This document shows positions 38,087 to 49,404 of a DNA stretch of 64,000 nt, piece after piece (position 1 is the first letter of the stretch; every line of letters begins with the position of its first letter). The position numbers and the translations under genes were made by a program. The DNA is from Hepsetus odoe (Eukaryota > Chordata > Actinopteri > Characiformes > Hepsetidae), in contig CM029385.1 in the NCBI GenBank assembly GCA_017165825.1, positions 2,601,929 through 2,665,928 on the forward strand. Reading direction: 5' to 3'. The notes beneath the pieces were generated by a model, which was not told where the DNA came from, made no database searches, and saw only the letters and a program-made list of their open reading frames with translations.

Positions 38087-38315
38087 ATAACAAAATGTAT
38101 TATTTTATTTTTATTTTAAATTTTATTATTAAACATATTTTATTTTAAAAGTTATTTTTAAAAACATTTCATTTTAAAAGTTATTATTATATTATTATAG
38201 TTCAAATAAAGTGCTATTTATGGCGGTGATTTTAGGAAGGGGTGAATGAAATAATTAAATGCACCCATTTACTTTCACTTGTTTGTGTCTCTGACAGCAG
38301 GGACCCAGTACAGAG

Positions 38316-40871
38316 ATGGAGTGGTGTGTGTTGGTGCTGGTGTTGAGTTTGCCGTCCCTGTCCCAGGCTGGCTGCTCTGGCGAGTGTCTCACCGTGTGTA
38401 CAGCAGTTTCAGGATCACGACCTCTCAAATCTCAGACTTCAGCTCACCGCTCAGTCACCTGGTAAGACTGCGCTCAATGTCTCCAGCCACCTGTAGCTCA
38501 TCTTACTCTCTTCCTTGAGCCACCAAAAGTCTTGAGCCACCCCTTATTTCTCTCACCGAAAAATCATCTTGTCCGTCAAATTGTCTTATTTTACCGAACA
38601 GATTAAATGAAAGATGCGGACAAAAGTTTTAGTGCAGATGCAAAGTGCAGAAGGATACAAGGTTCTAGATAAAGGGGTTCCACCCACTCAGTGGCTGGCA
38701 ATGTGAATCAGCTGATCATCTGAATCATCACATATGACTCTTCTTCTCTACTTCGTGTCTTAGTTGGGTAGCTTTGTTGTTCTGTGAAGGTTCAAACGTA
38801 GATCACTGTGTGGATTACTTGCTGGAACTATAGGCTGCTCAGGTACAGAGACTGGACTGAACATGAGAACAACAACACTGTCCTTCAGGAAGATCTGGAG
38901 AACTGTTCCTCAACTAAACATTAAAATAAAAGAAAGTCTCACTTTTTTGGAAGCAAAATATGAAGAAATGCTGGAGACTTTTGCTCAGTGCTGTATATTA
39001 ATCTGTAGTGGTGCCTGTAAAAGTGCTCAGTTTCAGCACCACGGACAGCAGCAGAGCTGTAGCCACGAATTCATGTCCTTGAGCATCACATGAGAAGGCA
39101 CAGACGTTTTTACATTAGAAAACAACTTAATAGCTAATAAATAGCTTATTCAACAATTCCTCTAGTCTGCACCATAGGTGATGTGGTTAAAGAGTTTTTT
39201 CACTAAATAATCTGCATAATTAGGTCATCAGGACATCATCAGGATCTTGTGAAGGAGGCTTCGGATAGTAAATAAAATGGCTCTTGCTGGTTTCTAAGGA
39301 AACGTCCACCATATTGCTGTAAACTTTATTCTGCATTTTGGATCATTGCTCGTCAATGACATTGAGGGTGTGCTTGTACGTCATATGTTTACAGCCTTTT
39401 GTAGGTAGCTTTCCCTGCGCCAATTGCAATTTAGGGTTAGCAGGTAATAAATGACATTATCATGACAATATAGTGCACTAGGTAGGGAGCCTCCCCTAGG
39501 ACACTACATAATGGCCATCACGCTAAATAGTAGAGCGCTAAACGGCCAGTTTAAGGAGTAAGTTCAAGTGTTTGTTAGTGTTTTTGTCAGCCATTTTGTG
39601 GCATATCAGGGTATATATCCTAGTGCACTATATTGTTACCCATGATGCACCACAGAGGTAATGGATTACCAAGGTAGAATGCGTTTAAGATTGTTTACTC
39701 ATTTACTAACCACTACAAACACTAACGAAAGGCTTGAACTCACTCCCTACTTCACGTCTGATGGCACACTCAGGGTTTTGGCAGTGTCTCAGGAAGAGCT
39801 CCCCTACCTAGTGCACTCTGTTGTTGCCCATATTGCACAATAGTGATGGACCCACGGACTAAGATATTATCCCAGCACAGAGCCGTCCCATTACCAGCTC
39901 AACCAGAAAGGGGCCTCAAGGGTAGCTATTCTATCGACGGAGGGACCCAGCCAATCTTCCGTATCCCAAGAATCTGTGTTGCAAACGCAGCCTGCGAAGG
40001 CGTGGCTCCTGAATTTGGACACACCCAATGATGAATTCGCCACTTTCACTTCCCTTTTCCTCTACCTTTGTGGTGCATTATGAGTAACAGTGTAGTGCAC
40101 TGCGTGAGGAGCCTCCTCTGATATCTGTGACACCCCAAAAGTCACTTTCACAGACTTCACTAAACAGAGTGCCAGCTGGAAGAGGCTGGATGGAAGGTCA
40201 TGGTTTAATCCTAGACTGGCTGATTGCCCTGAAAGGTGCCACTCAGATAAGGGTACACAGTCCACATCTCTCCCAGGCGCTGGATATGGCTGCCAACTGC
40301 TGCAGGATCTGTGTGGGTTAAATACAGGGTATGCATTTCAGTGGAGTTTAGATGACAAACAGTTCCTTAACCATGATTGTGTACCAGTGTTAAGTCAGTG
40401 CCTTTTCGTGGGAGAATTGGGACACGACTGATTGGGTTTGTTGACGTTTTGCAGGCGTGTGTTTTGGAGTGTGAGGGCTGTGAGGAGGCTCTGCGGGAGG
40501 AAGAGGAGGAGGAGGATGAGGATGAAGCGCTGAGGATGGTGAAACGCAGCGGAGACTTCCTGGAGGAGGGGGACGGCGCGGAGGAGCAGCCAGGCCCGTC
40601 ACGGAGAAGCGCTGGCGGCTTCCGGAGGAAGTTCGGGCCCAAGCGGACCGCCGCCGAGGGCGGCCAGGAGCTCCAGAAAAGATACGGCGGCTTCATGCGG
40701 CGAATCCGGCCCAAGTTAAAGTGGGACAACCAGAAGAGATACGGCGGTTTTCTACGGCGCCATTTTAAAATCTCGATCGGTCAGGCGAGCCTTCCCCTCG
40801 AAAGAGCTTTTAAAATAACCGCCCTGAACGAAGCTCTGAAACCTCATCCTCCTCTTCAGTCTGTTATTTAG
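38316..40871 (+). CDS. pdyn: Prodynorphin opioid precursor, reading frame disturbed
   Basis: This is the precursor of kappa-opioid neuropeptides, secreted through the regulated pathway. Coding exon A (38316-38461) gives a signal peptide (MEWCVLVLVLSLPSLSQA) and the Cys start GCSGECLT. Coding exon B (40455-40871) starts ACVLECEG, the conserved opioid-precursor Cys motif, and encodes an acidic spacer, a degenerate first opioid core, dynorphin A and rimorphin. The acceptor at 40455 opens in phase 0, but exon A is 146 bp to its only strong donor (CTG|GTAAGA), leaving phase 2, so the two exons do not join in frame. Exon B is also short: the long spacer of other prodynorphins is largely gone. Either indels have damaged the gene, a small extra exon restores phase, or the sequence has errors. 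The gene lies head-to-head with stk35 as in mammals. A poly(A) signal AATAAA lies at 41137-41142. Confidence 0.85.
38612..38998 (+). mobile_element. Tc1/mariner-related non-autonomous element in pdyn intron
   Basis: It has 'caaggttctagataaagggg', 'gatcactgtgtggattactt', one 'gctcaggtacagagactgga' unit and a right end 'gacttttgctcagtgctgta' that matches Tc1-like termini. Confidence 0.65.
39460..39830. mobile_element. Foldback (inverted-repeat) element in pdyn intron
   Basis: The left arm begins 'atagtgcactaggtagggag' (about 39466) and the right arm ends with its diverged reverse complement (ctcccctacctagtgcactc near 39799-39818). The similarity runs inward for roughly 130 bp to 'gttcaagtgtttgttagtgt', whose partner near 39714-39736 is its complement. 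A further end-like copy lies at 40088-40120. Confidence 0.65.
40180..40365 (+). repeat. Degenerate tRNA-headed SINE before pdyn exon B
   Basis: Recognised by 'gaaggtcatggtttaatcct', 'tctcccaggcgctggatatg' and 'tgtgtgggttaaatacaggg'. It ends about 90 bp upstream of the exon B acceptor. Confidence 0.6.
40602..40646 (+). other. Decayed alpha-neo-endorphin position
   Basis: Between dibasic RR and KR sites lies SAGGFRRKFGP, where other prodynorphins have YGGFLRKYP. The spacing and GGF core fit, but the Tyr needed for opioid-receptor binding is Ala. Confidence 0.7.
40683..40733 (+). other. Dynorphin A peptide (Met5 form)
   Basis: YGGFMRRIRPKLKWDNQ, flanked by KR on both sides. It is the 17-residue dynorphin A with Met instead of Leu at position 5, as known from other teleosts. 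Confidence 0.95.
40740..40778 (+). other. Dynorphin B / rimorphin peptide
   Basis: YGGFLRRHFKISI follows KR. The Arg that normally ends rimorphin (KxxVR or VTR type) is absent in this frame, so the product may stay fused to a 28-residue tail. Confidence 0.85.
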
Positions 40872-41136
40872 TGTTATTTGTTATTTATTTGTTGTTGTTA
40901 AACAAATTTGTCCGTTCCACCTTAAATGCGCGGGTCGAGAGTGAGAATCCGCTCCGGGATTTCGCTCCTACCGCCTGTTTCCGCGGTGGAGCTCGAGCCA
41001 CCTGAGAGGGGCGGGAACGGAATCCCGGCGTGGAGTCCGGAACTGGATTGACCGCCGCTTAAGGTGGAGCGGAGCGTTTGAGTGAGCTTCGCGCAAACAT
41101 ACCGTCCGTACTGCCGTCAGTGCTTGTTTAAGTCAC

Positions 41137-41142
41137 AATAAA
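41137..41142 (+). terminator. pdyn polyadenylation signal
   Basis: AATAAA 266 bp after the stop codon. Confidence 0.6.
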
Positions 41143-41164
41143 AAGGGCAAGAGCTCTGTTTTTG

Positions 41165-43020
41165 CCAAACATGCAGAGGAAAGATGAGTGTCGAGTACAT
41201 TTGAAAAAAAAAAGATTTATAATACAAAGATCAATGCGTAGATCATTTATTTTGGTCCAACGGCGCCACACATGGCTAGAACAAATGCACCTGGTGGAGA
41301 AAGCTAATGCGCTTGTTATTGTGATATTAAATAAGAGATTCAAACATATGTATTTGTTTTCAGTGGATCATTTCAGCAGTGGGTGAGTATATAATATAAT
41401 ATCTAGGTATTGCCAGAAATGTTCAGAATAAAATTTCTTTCATCTATTTGGGAGAAAACTAAAGTTTGAATGGAGAAATAAATCTCATGCGGTGCACTAA
41501 ACCCAGTAAACATTCTCTTTGCAGCTTTTCATTGCTGTTGATTATTTAAAACAGACTATTGTGAAAAGAATATAATAGGGCACCACGATACGCTCAGAAA
41601 GGAATACCGCAGGTTTCTCACAATAACGATGGTCATCTCGTCCAGCTCTGGATCACCAGGCGTGAATCTGGAAGTGGTGAACTTGTAGAATTTCACAAAA
41701 TCAGACTGAAATGGACTTTGTGAGTGAGCTAGTGGACATTTATCTCACACCCTTACTGAATTTAAGTTGTGAGGAGTATTAAAAAAAAAAAAAAAAGCCC
41801 TGAAAATTAAAAATGTCCATCTAAATCCATCATTGCAAACATGTGAACTGGAATGAGGGACAGAATTCCCAGAAATCCTTTCTGCTTGTGAGTAAAACCT
41901 GGACTGGGCGAGGGCCTTAATGCACAAGCTCTTATTACTCAAATAATATACAAGCTTTTAACACTGGGGACTGTCCAAAGCACTAACACACACAGGGTAC
42001 AGAACTTTTGGGGGCAAAGGGACGGCCGTCACATAGAGAGCGAGTAGATGGTTCACCTGCAGTATGAAAAGGTGTTTAAAGGACTTTCATCTCCATGGTG
42101 ACCAGGCTCCAGGTGAGTTTAATCTGAGAATGATGATGGATGGTGGTCCTTAGATGGTCCTTCCTCTGTGGGACGAGGAAGAGTGGGGCTGAAAGATGGA
42201 GGAAGAGTGAAACGATACCATTCCTCTGAAGCTCAGGAGTGCAGAGTCAGACTGAACACACACTCAGTTCGGCAGGCAAGCCTGAACACTTCATCTGCTC
42301 TGGTGATTCACCACAAACCACCTCTATTACACACAAACAGTAAATCCGTAACCAAAACACTTTTAATTATTACAAATGTATGACTAATTAAAAGAGTGTC
42401 ATTAAAAAAGTGAATAAAAAACACAAATATAATTAAATGCATTTCTATAATAATAATATTTAAAAATATATATATAAAGGAAACTAAAATAAATTAATAC
42501 AATAATAAATGCAATATTCAGTTTTAGTTTTTTATTAGTGTAAATTATTTGTTACTTTTATAACCATATATTTCAACTATACTTCATTAATCATTACAAA
42601 CCTATGTATTACATTTTCTTTTTCTGTTAAAATTATTTTTAGTAATTATTATAATTTTAGTAATTATTTTTATAATTATAATAAAAAATAAATAATTAGT
42701 AATTATTATTTTTTAGTAAAAAGTTTTTTTTGTGATTTCAGGCCTTAACCTACGTTGGTAAATTTATTTGTACTAAAGAGGTTTTCTTTTTTAAAGCCAA
42801 ATCCATTGGTTCTGCTCATTTATATTAAACTGAATAAATAATGTTTTAAACTTACTAAAAAAAATCAAACCTGGCGATTAAACCATAAAGGATTAAAACT
42901 TTATCACGACCAAGGTCACGTAAATCTTCCAGCTCAAATCAGACTGAAGTCTGGACCGTCATCCTAAATAGACGAGCAGTGGGTTTACAACACGACCACT
43001 TCTCACACAGACACACTTAA
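41165..43020. other. AT-rich intergenic DNA between pdyn and gmeb2
   Basis: No gene is seen. It is strongly AT-rich between 42360 and 42860, with an A run at 41780. Confidence 0.5.
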
Positions 43021-44102
43021 ACGCCGGCTTTATTCCCCGAGGCGGTTGTGAAAACCTCAGATCTCCATTTTAAAGGTGAATGAATTAAATGGGAATCTAC
43101 ACGTAAAAAACAAAACAAAAACAAAAGCAAAAAAACATCCTTTTTGCTCATAAAGCGGTGTCTGTGCTCACTTCCTTTTATTTTAGAGTCCCTAAAAAGA
43201 AGGAAGCCTGGCTCCTCCTCCTCGTTTCACCCCAAATCAGACTTGTTTTTAAAATATGAACAGAAAAGACACTGCTGGCAAGAAAAAGGCCAAACAAGAT
43301 GAACACAAACTGGAGGAAAATCACTGCAGAGAACATCACAAGTCTTTGCTTTTTTTCCACACCTTGAGAGGAAAACTTTTTTTTATCAGTAACATAAAAA
43401 ATGTTCCATTTGATGTAAAACAATATTAATAATATATACATAAGAATACAAACCATATCAAAAGTTTTTTTGCTGTTTTTGATGCTGTTGTAAAAAAATA
43501 TGCTTTATATCAGTTTCAAAAATATATTCTTTATGACTATGACCATGAATGAAAGTATGTTCAAACAACTTCAAGGTCATAAGTAGACCTTAAACTGGCC
43601 CACGAGCTCAAGGTGGGCAAGGTGGTCCTCAGCTCCCGCCTCATCACCAGGGTGTCCGTAAGCCGATGGAACAGAACTGGTGTTTATGCTTTTCTCAAAG
43701 CAAATGGAGCTGCTTGATGGCACGTTAATGGTTGGAAGCCTTCACATTTTCAGCATGTGTGACTGTGGGAGACGTAATAAGTGTGTGGTACAGGACGTGA
43801 TGAAATTCGGGAAGAAAAGCCGACAAGGAAAAGAAAACCTGGTCCAACTCTGTTATTTTAAAGTAGAGAAAATGTAAACGTTTTAAGAAAAGAAAAAAAA
43901 AAAAAAAGACGCTTTTCAGAATTTCGAAATGTCCATTCCCTCAAAAATACTCCCACCGTGTAAAAAGCAGCTGGTGTTTTTTGGGTGTAAAAATATGGCC
44001 GAGAGACTTTCCTGTTTGTGCGCAAAAATAACAAAAGTGAATGTTTTTGTGACGCTTGGCCTTGAATGTTTCCTTTGCTTTAACCGACACTCACTGCTTG
44101 TC
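43021..44102 (-). other. Probable 3' UTR of gmeb2
   Basis: Minus-strand AATAAA signals appear as tttatt at about 43028 and 43177, after the stop codon at 44103. The interval is free of recognisable repeats. Confidence 0.45.
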
Positions 44103-47100
44103 TTAGACCTGCTGGTCTTGGTTCTCCTCCGTCGTCTCTTCTGCCTGAGCTCCTACCGTCTCCACCGCAGCCGAATTCACAGGCAGCGCCACTAAAGTGC
44201 TGCCTGCTGGACTCCCTGCTGGAAAGTTCTGCAGCGTGGGCAGGGTGACCAGCTGAAAAGGACTGACCACTTTAACAATAGCGGGTCCTCCAGGTCCCTC
44301 CTGGACTGCAGCTGAACTCAAGACGGTCAGATTGGGTTCTGGCTGCAGTTCCGTCCCGCCTGGGGTCGTCAGCACCGTGTAACCACCTAACAGGGGCGTC
44401 TGGGCCGGGACAGGCGTCCCCACAGCCGAGAGGATTTTATCCAGAGCAAATCCTGCGAGCTGGGTGACGGGAAGGGTGAACTGGGTGGGCGTAGCTGCTA
44501 TGACAGAGGCGGGTCCCGAGACAGCCCGGGTGAGGCGGGGCCGTTTGGAAGATGGAGGCGTGGTCACGGGGGTCAGGGTCATGAGGACATTATTGAGGTG
44601 TTGGGATTTGCTCTTCAGTTCCTTAGCACGTTTGCGGTGTTCGTCGCACTGCTGCTCCAGAGCTAGAGACAGAGGGACAGACAGACAAAGGGACAAACAC
44701 ATTCTTGTTATAAAACTTGAGGTTATTTTGCTCCGTCATGCTGTCCTTACACCACATTCTTAAACAGTCCTGTGCAAATGTTGGGAAGCCCTCGTCAAAT
44801 TACTTATTTTTGCAGATTTTGGAAATTAAAATAAATTCATTACAAGGGTGTAACTTAGGAAAAAGTAGAACAATTGTAGGGAATTTACTAAAAATACATT
44901 TTGTACCTGGAACACCGTACGTTTTTAGTTATTTGTTTAGTTATTTCAGTTTTTTCTGTGTTAAAAGTTTTAACATGTGTAAAAGTAATCTTAACAGGAT
45001 ATTTACTTACTTTGTGGCTCAATGTCATCATGAGACCGGGCACTTCAGCTTAATAGTGAGTAGGGCTGTCTAAGGTTCTGGGTTTGATTCCCATTTGGGT
45101 GTCCCAGGTTTGTTTTTACGTGTGGTGTTTGTTCTCCATGTGGTTATGTGGGTTTCTTCTGGGAGCTTCGGTTTTCTCCCACAGTCCGAAAACATGCTCA
45201 TCAGAAGAGAAGAGAAGAAGCTACATTCCCCCCCTGGGTTTGACTCCGAGTGTGTTTGCCCTGTGATGGACTGGCGAGGGTTTTTTTGTCTGCCTTTCAC
45301 CTTTAGTGTGCTGGGATGGGCTCCAGCATGCTCCCGCAGAATTAGTGGATGAGATAACGTATGAAAGAACTACTGACTAAACGACACTCACCGACTAAGC
45401 TCCGGGTGTACTGTTCTCTGCAGCGATCCATTTCGCTCTTGTGGCCGGCCAGGACCTTCTTCACCAAGTCCAGCATCCCGAAGTTCTGCACAATGTTGTT
45501 GAGCAGAGCCGCATCTTTAAAGAACAGAAAAGAAGACATAAGACGATATATTTTTTATTAATAACGTGTTAACGTTTGTGTGCAAAATGTATAAAAAAAA
45601 ATCTATGTGCAGATCATTTTCTCAGCCTCTGACTGCTGACAAAATGCCTGAAAAATGCACCCAAAGCAACTGACCTTTGACCTGCAGTGGAGTTTCCTGG
45701 ATACGTTCATGCAGGCCTTTGAGCATTTCCTCAGTCTCTTTCTGCATGTCGTCCAAAATGTCATCTAGCAGCCCGATGTCCTTCAGACCTCTCCAGAACG
45801 TCATGGTGTCCTCTGAGAGGGAGAGAGAAATAAGCAAAGCCAGAGTTTGTTCTCTTCACGGGATCCAAATGTTTAATGAAGGCCTATCTAAAGCTATGTT
45901 TCCTATTTTGACATGTTAATGGTTTAAACTAGTTTACTGAGTCTCGTGTGAGTTTGTACAGACTGCAAAGCCGAAGCCAGTCTGAATTCCCTAATTCAGA
46001 GGATGAAAGAGAGTCCCATTTGAAAACAGCCAGAAAAAAAGGCAAAAATACTGTTTGATAAAAAAGGTATAGGACTGCACCTTAAAGAGCACAAGGCTGA
46101 ATGATAATAGGCTTTTCAAGATGAAATGAAAAATAAAAATGACAAATTATATATGGTCAACTGCAGCAGCTTATTGAATGTGTCGGCATAAATGAATTTT
46201 CAAACAGGCTAATCAATTTTAACACCCAGAATCTGATTTTTTTGTAGTTTTGCTGGATCATAGCACCTGACTTGTCTCGTATGCAGTAAATTACTCTTTT
46301 TAAAAATTTTTATTTTATGGATGCATCATCCTTTGTTTTTACATTTTGGAATGCAGGAATACATAAAATCCCACTCACCACCTATAGCCGTCACCCATTC
46401 TGTACTGTCCTCAGAGACTTCTGTGGAGAGTCCAGCTGGAGATCCATTCACTGCAATAGCACAGACACCTCCAATTAGAAAGCTTATTGAAATGCTAATG
46501 TTGACACTTTTCCTTTAAACGATGTTGCCGTGAATCTGTATAAATTGATGCTGATGGTAAATGCTGGTATAAAAAAAACAGTGAACTGAAGGCACTGATT
46601 ATTTACTGCCGACACCTTATTAAAGAGGCCTAAAAGCTCATTCATAGGCAACTCATGCGGCATTACCCTCAGCTGAAGAAGGTGTTGGGACGGTCTCTGT
46701 AGACTGCTGGGTGCTGAGAGATGCTCTTGTCCCCACCAGATCGATCTTAGTGCTGCGGCATGTATTGGAGCACAACTTGGAGTGCTGGTAGAAGTCAAGC
46801 TCTCCAGAGTCCATGATCTTCCTGCAACATATAGAAGTTTTTTTTTTATAGGTTTGAGAATCTTTCTGAGTATCTAGACTCAACAATCGAAGAACAGTTA
46901 GTCTTTAGTATAGTCACCACAGATACAGGTCATATAAGTACAGGCTCTGGTTTCTCTGGAATGACGGAGAGTGGGGGTTAGATTTGAGACCCAGAACTAT
47001 CCAAAATCCTCACCCAGATGTTCCAAAAGAGAAGAGCCATCCCTTATGGTTAAATCTGTACTCTACACTAATTAACTAATAATATTAGACTTCAGTGATG

Positions 47101-49404
47101 CTACATTTTTTCTATCTTGATTATCCGGTGTCGAACAGCGGAGATCCCCTTCTGAGTCTTGGTTCCTCCCCAAGTTTATTCTTCCAGTTTTAGGGAGTTT
47201 TGCATCTGTCGCTCCCCAAGGTCTTGGACCTTGATTCTGTAAAGCTGCTTTGTGACAATGACAGCTGTAAAAAGCATACAGAAATTAAACTGGACCAAAC
47301 TTCCTGTTAATACCTTTGATTTCAGAAGTGTCCATAATTTTTAGAACAAAAAACAGGGTCAGTTTCCCAGACATGGATTAACCATATCCCTGGACTACAT
47401 TTTCATATCAACGGAGAGTGCTTTCAAAGCACTCTGTAACCTAGAAGTGGGCTAATGTCCAGAAAACCAAACCATAGTCTACAATGAAAGAGTAGCATAG
47501 ATCAGTTGAAGGTGCATCAGAAAAGCTTTCTTATTCTAACGCAATTGTGTGATGGAAAAAGGTTCTGAAGGGCACACTGAGGCATGCCTGTTAAACTGCG
47601 CCACCTTTTGAAGAGTTTATCATGAGAGTCACATACCTTAACATTGTCCCATTGAGACGAATTGCCCTCTTCCAGTCCTTCAGGGTGGATTTTCCAGCTA
47701 GGTAAACAAACTCTTTGGGACTGATCAGGTGATCGTTGAACTGTAACACAAAGCATTAGAGCCAGTAAGACTGCTTTGTCCAGCTCAGTATGGTCATACA
47801 TCTTGACACAAAATGGCAATTTCAGGGGTCACACCACCAGTCACATGCATGTAACAAGAATAAACTGCCTTATTTGTCCAGTGCAACTGCTCACCATAGC
47901 AGCTGGTTTTCTAGTGTGGCACTGAGTTTAAAATGTTTGAGGCTTTAGTTGCTTCTTTCAGAACACAAAACACTAACCCGAGTCTGAGCCGACGAGGAAC
48001 ATAAATCAATGTATGAAATTAATCAGGATTCTTAGTTAAAGTCGGGATTCAGTTTGAGGGGATTCAACTCCAGTTCAAGTCCTAAAGATATTCTAAGTTT
48101 ATACAATCACAGTGAAATGCCTTTTGCCTCTGAACACAACGTACGTTTCTTCTTTTCACCGCAGAAATTTACCTGCACACATTTGACGTTGATGCCAGGG
48201 CAGACAAACTTTTTCCACACAAGGTCAGCCTTGCTGTCACCACAAGTTATTTGGTAAAGAATGTCAGTCTCCACGTCCATTTCTTCTGAAAGCTTCACTG
48301 CGTGAGGAATTATAACAAATATTGGACGATAATCTGAAGAGCACAAGCTAAACTATTGTTTTCAAATGGTACTTCTGGTTCTTTTTGCTTTCTTTTGTAT
48401 TTTCTGCATTATATTGTTCATGAATTCAGTGAAATGGCTGAGCAACTGCAATAAGCAGGAATACGACTAAACTTTGCTTTGAAACACATCCTACCAAGAA
48501 CCGCTTCCTTGGGCAAAGAGATTGTGGTGGGACTGCATTCAGATTCCATATTCCGCTCCATGATATCCACCCTGTAAAAGAAAACAATGCAAAGAACAGA
48601 AATGAAAGACCCTTTATAGCTTCAGAATGAGATCGACTAATGATCGTTATGAGAGAATTAAACAGCAAACCATGGATCATCTGGTCAATAAGATCCTCTC
48701 TGTGATCCTGTCAGTGGTAAATGTAAATGTTTTGTAAGAAAATTCCAAAGGACTTTTAATTCCAGTGTTTTCCAAATCCCAGCCAAAAAAGGCCCAGTGC
48801 AACTCTTTAAAAACTATTTAAATTCAGTACAATTTAAACAATTAAAAAACTTCAGTAGACCAATTCAAACTTTCACCACAATTCAGTCCAGTTTTATTAA
48901 TTAAGTTTCAGAATTTTATTAAAATTGGATTTTGGTTTGAATTTTTAGGCTTGGTAATAAGCCTAAAGTTTAATTTGGGCAAAAAAGAAAAGATTTTAAT
49001 ATTTAATGATTGTCACTTTTTATCACTATGGATTAAATATAACATAATAAAGCTACAATGCATGTCTACATGTCTACAAAAATGCAGGCGAACTACAGGT
49101 TTGAGTGTCGGGGGGGTACTTGTCCCGAAAATACAGGTTATGACTTGTTTAAAGTGATAATTGCTCCTCAGATCAGTGATGCAAGACATGCAAAAACGTG
49201 AATGATTTTTGTGCATAGGTTACCACAAGTAGATTAATACACTTTTTAATAAAAATGTGGCATCTCTTACTCAGGCTGTTCTAGGGCTGCGGTCTCCAGC
49301 ATGTTTTTCACCTCCTCTCCCGAAGAGCTCGGGTCCGAACCACCCGGAGTGGTCACAACCACGACTTCCTCCACATGGACGTTCACCTCAGAGGAAGAGG
49401 CCAT
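44103..49404 (-). CDS. gmeb2: Glucocorticoid modulatory element-binding protein 2
   Basis: This nuclear transcription factor binds KGCR-type elements through a SAND domain and tunes glucocorticoid responses. Nine coding exons, all with GT/AG borders and matching phases: 49404-49271, 48571-48495, 48297-48173, 47740-47637, 46821-46667, 46450-46379, 45812-45675, 45514-45392, 44662-44103. The product is 495 residues against 530 in human GMEB2. The N-terminus has VHVEEVVVVTTP as in GMEB2, not GMEB1. The SAND domain covers about residues 87-165, with CGDSKADLVWKKF, CPGINVKCVQ and the DNA-binding KDWK motif, followed by the KIMDSGELDFYQH zinc-binding part. A predicted helical region follows (TFWRGLKDIGLL, then LLNNIVQNFGMLDLVKKVL and ALEQQCDEHRKRAKELK), and the tail is rich in Val, Thr and Pro. 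No frameshift or stop was found. The ATG at 49404 is the first in-frame start supported by homology. Confidence 0.95.
45040..45355 (+). repeat. SINE-like repeat in gmeb2 intron
   Basis: It reads 'ggttctgggtttgattccca', 'gtttgttctccatgtggtta' and 'ttttctcccacagtccgaaa', then the LINE-like ending 'gggatgggctccagcatgct'. It lies in the last intron, opposite to the gene. Confidence 0.65.
47090..47310 (+). repeat. Common teleost interspersed repeat in gmeb2 intron
   Basis: It contains 'tttagggagttttgcatctg' and 'gtaaagctgctttgtgacaa' followed by a degraded 'gctgtaaaaagcatac', a pattern found many times in fish genomes. Confidence 0.55.
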
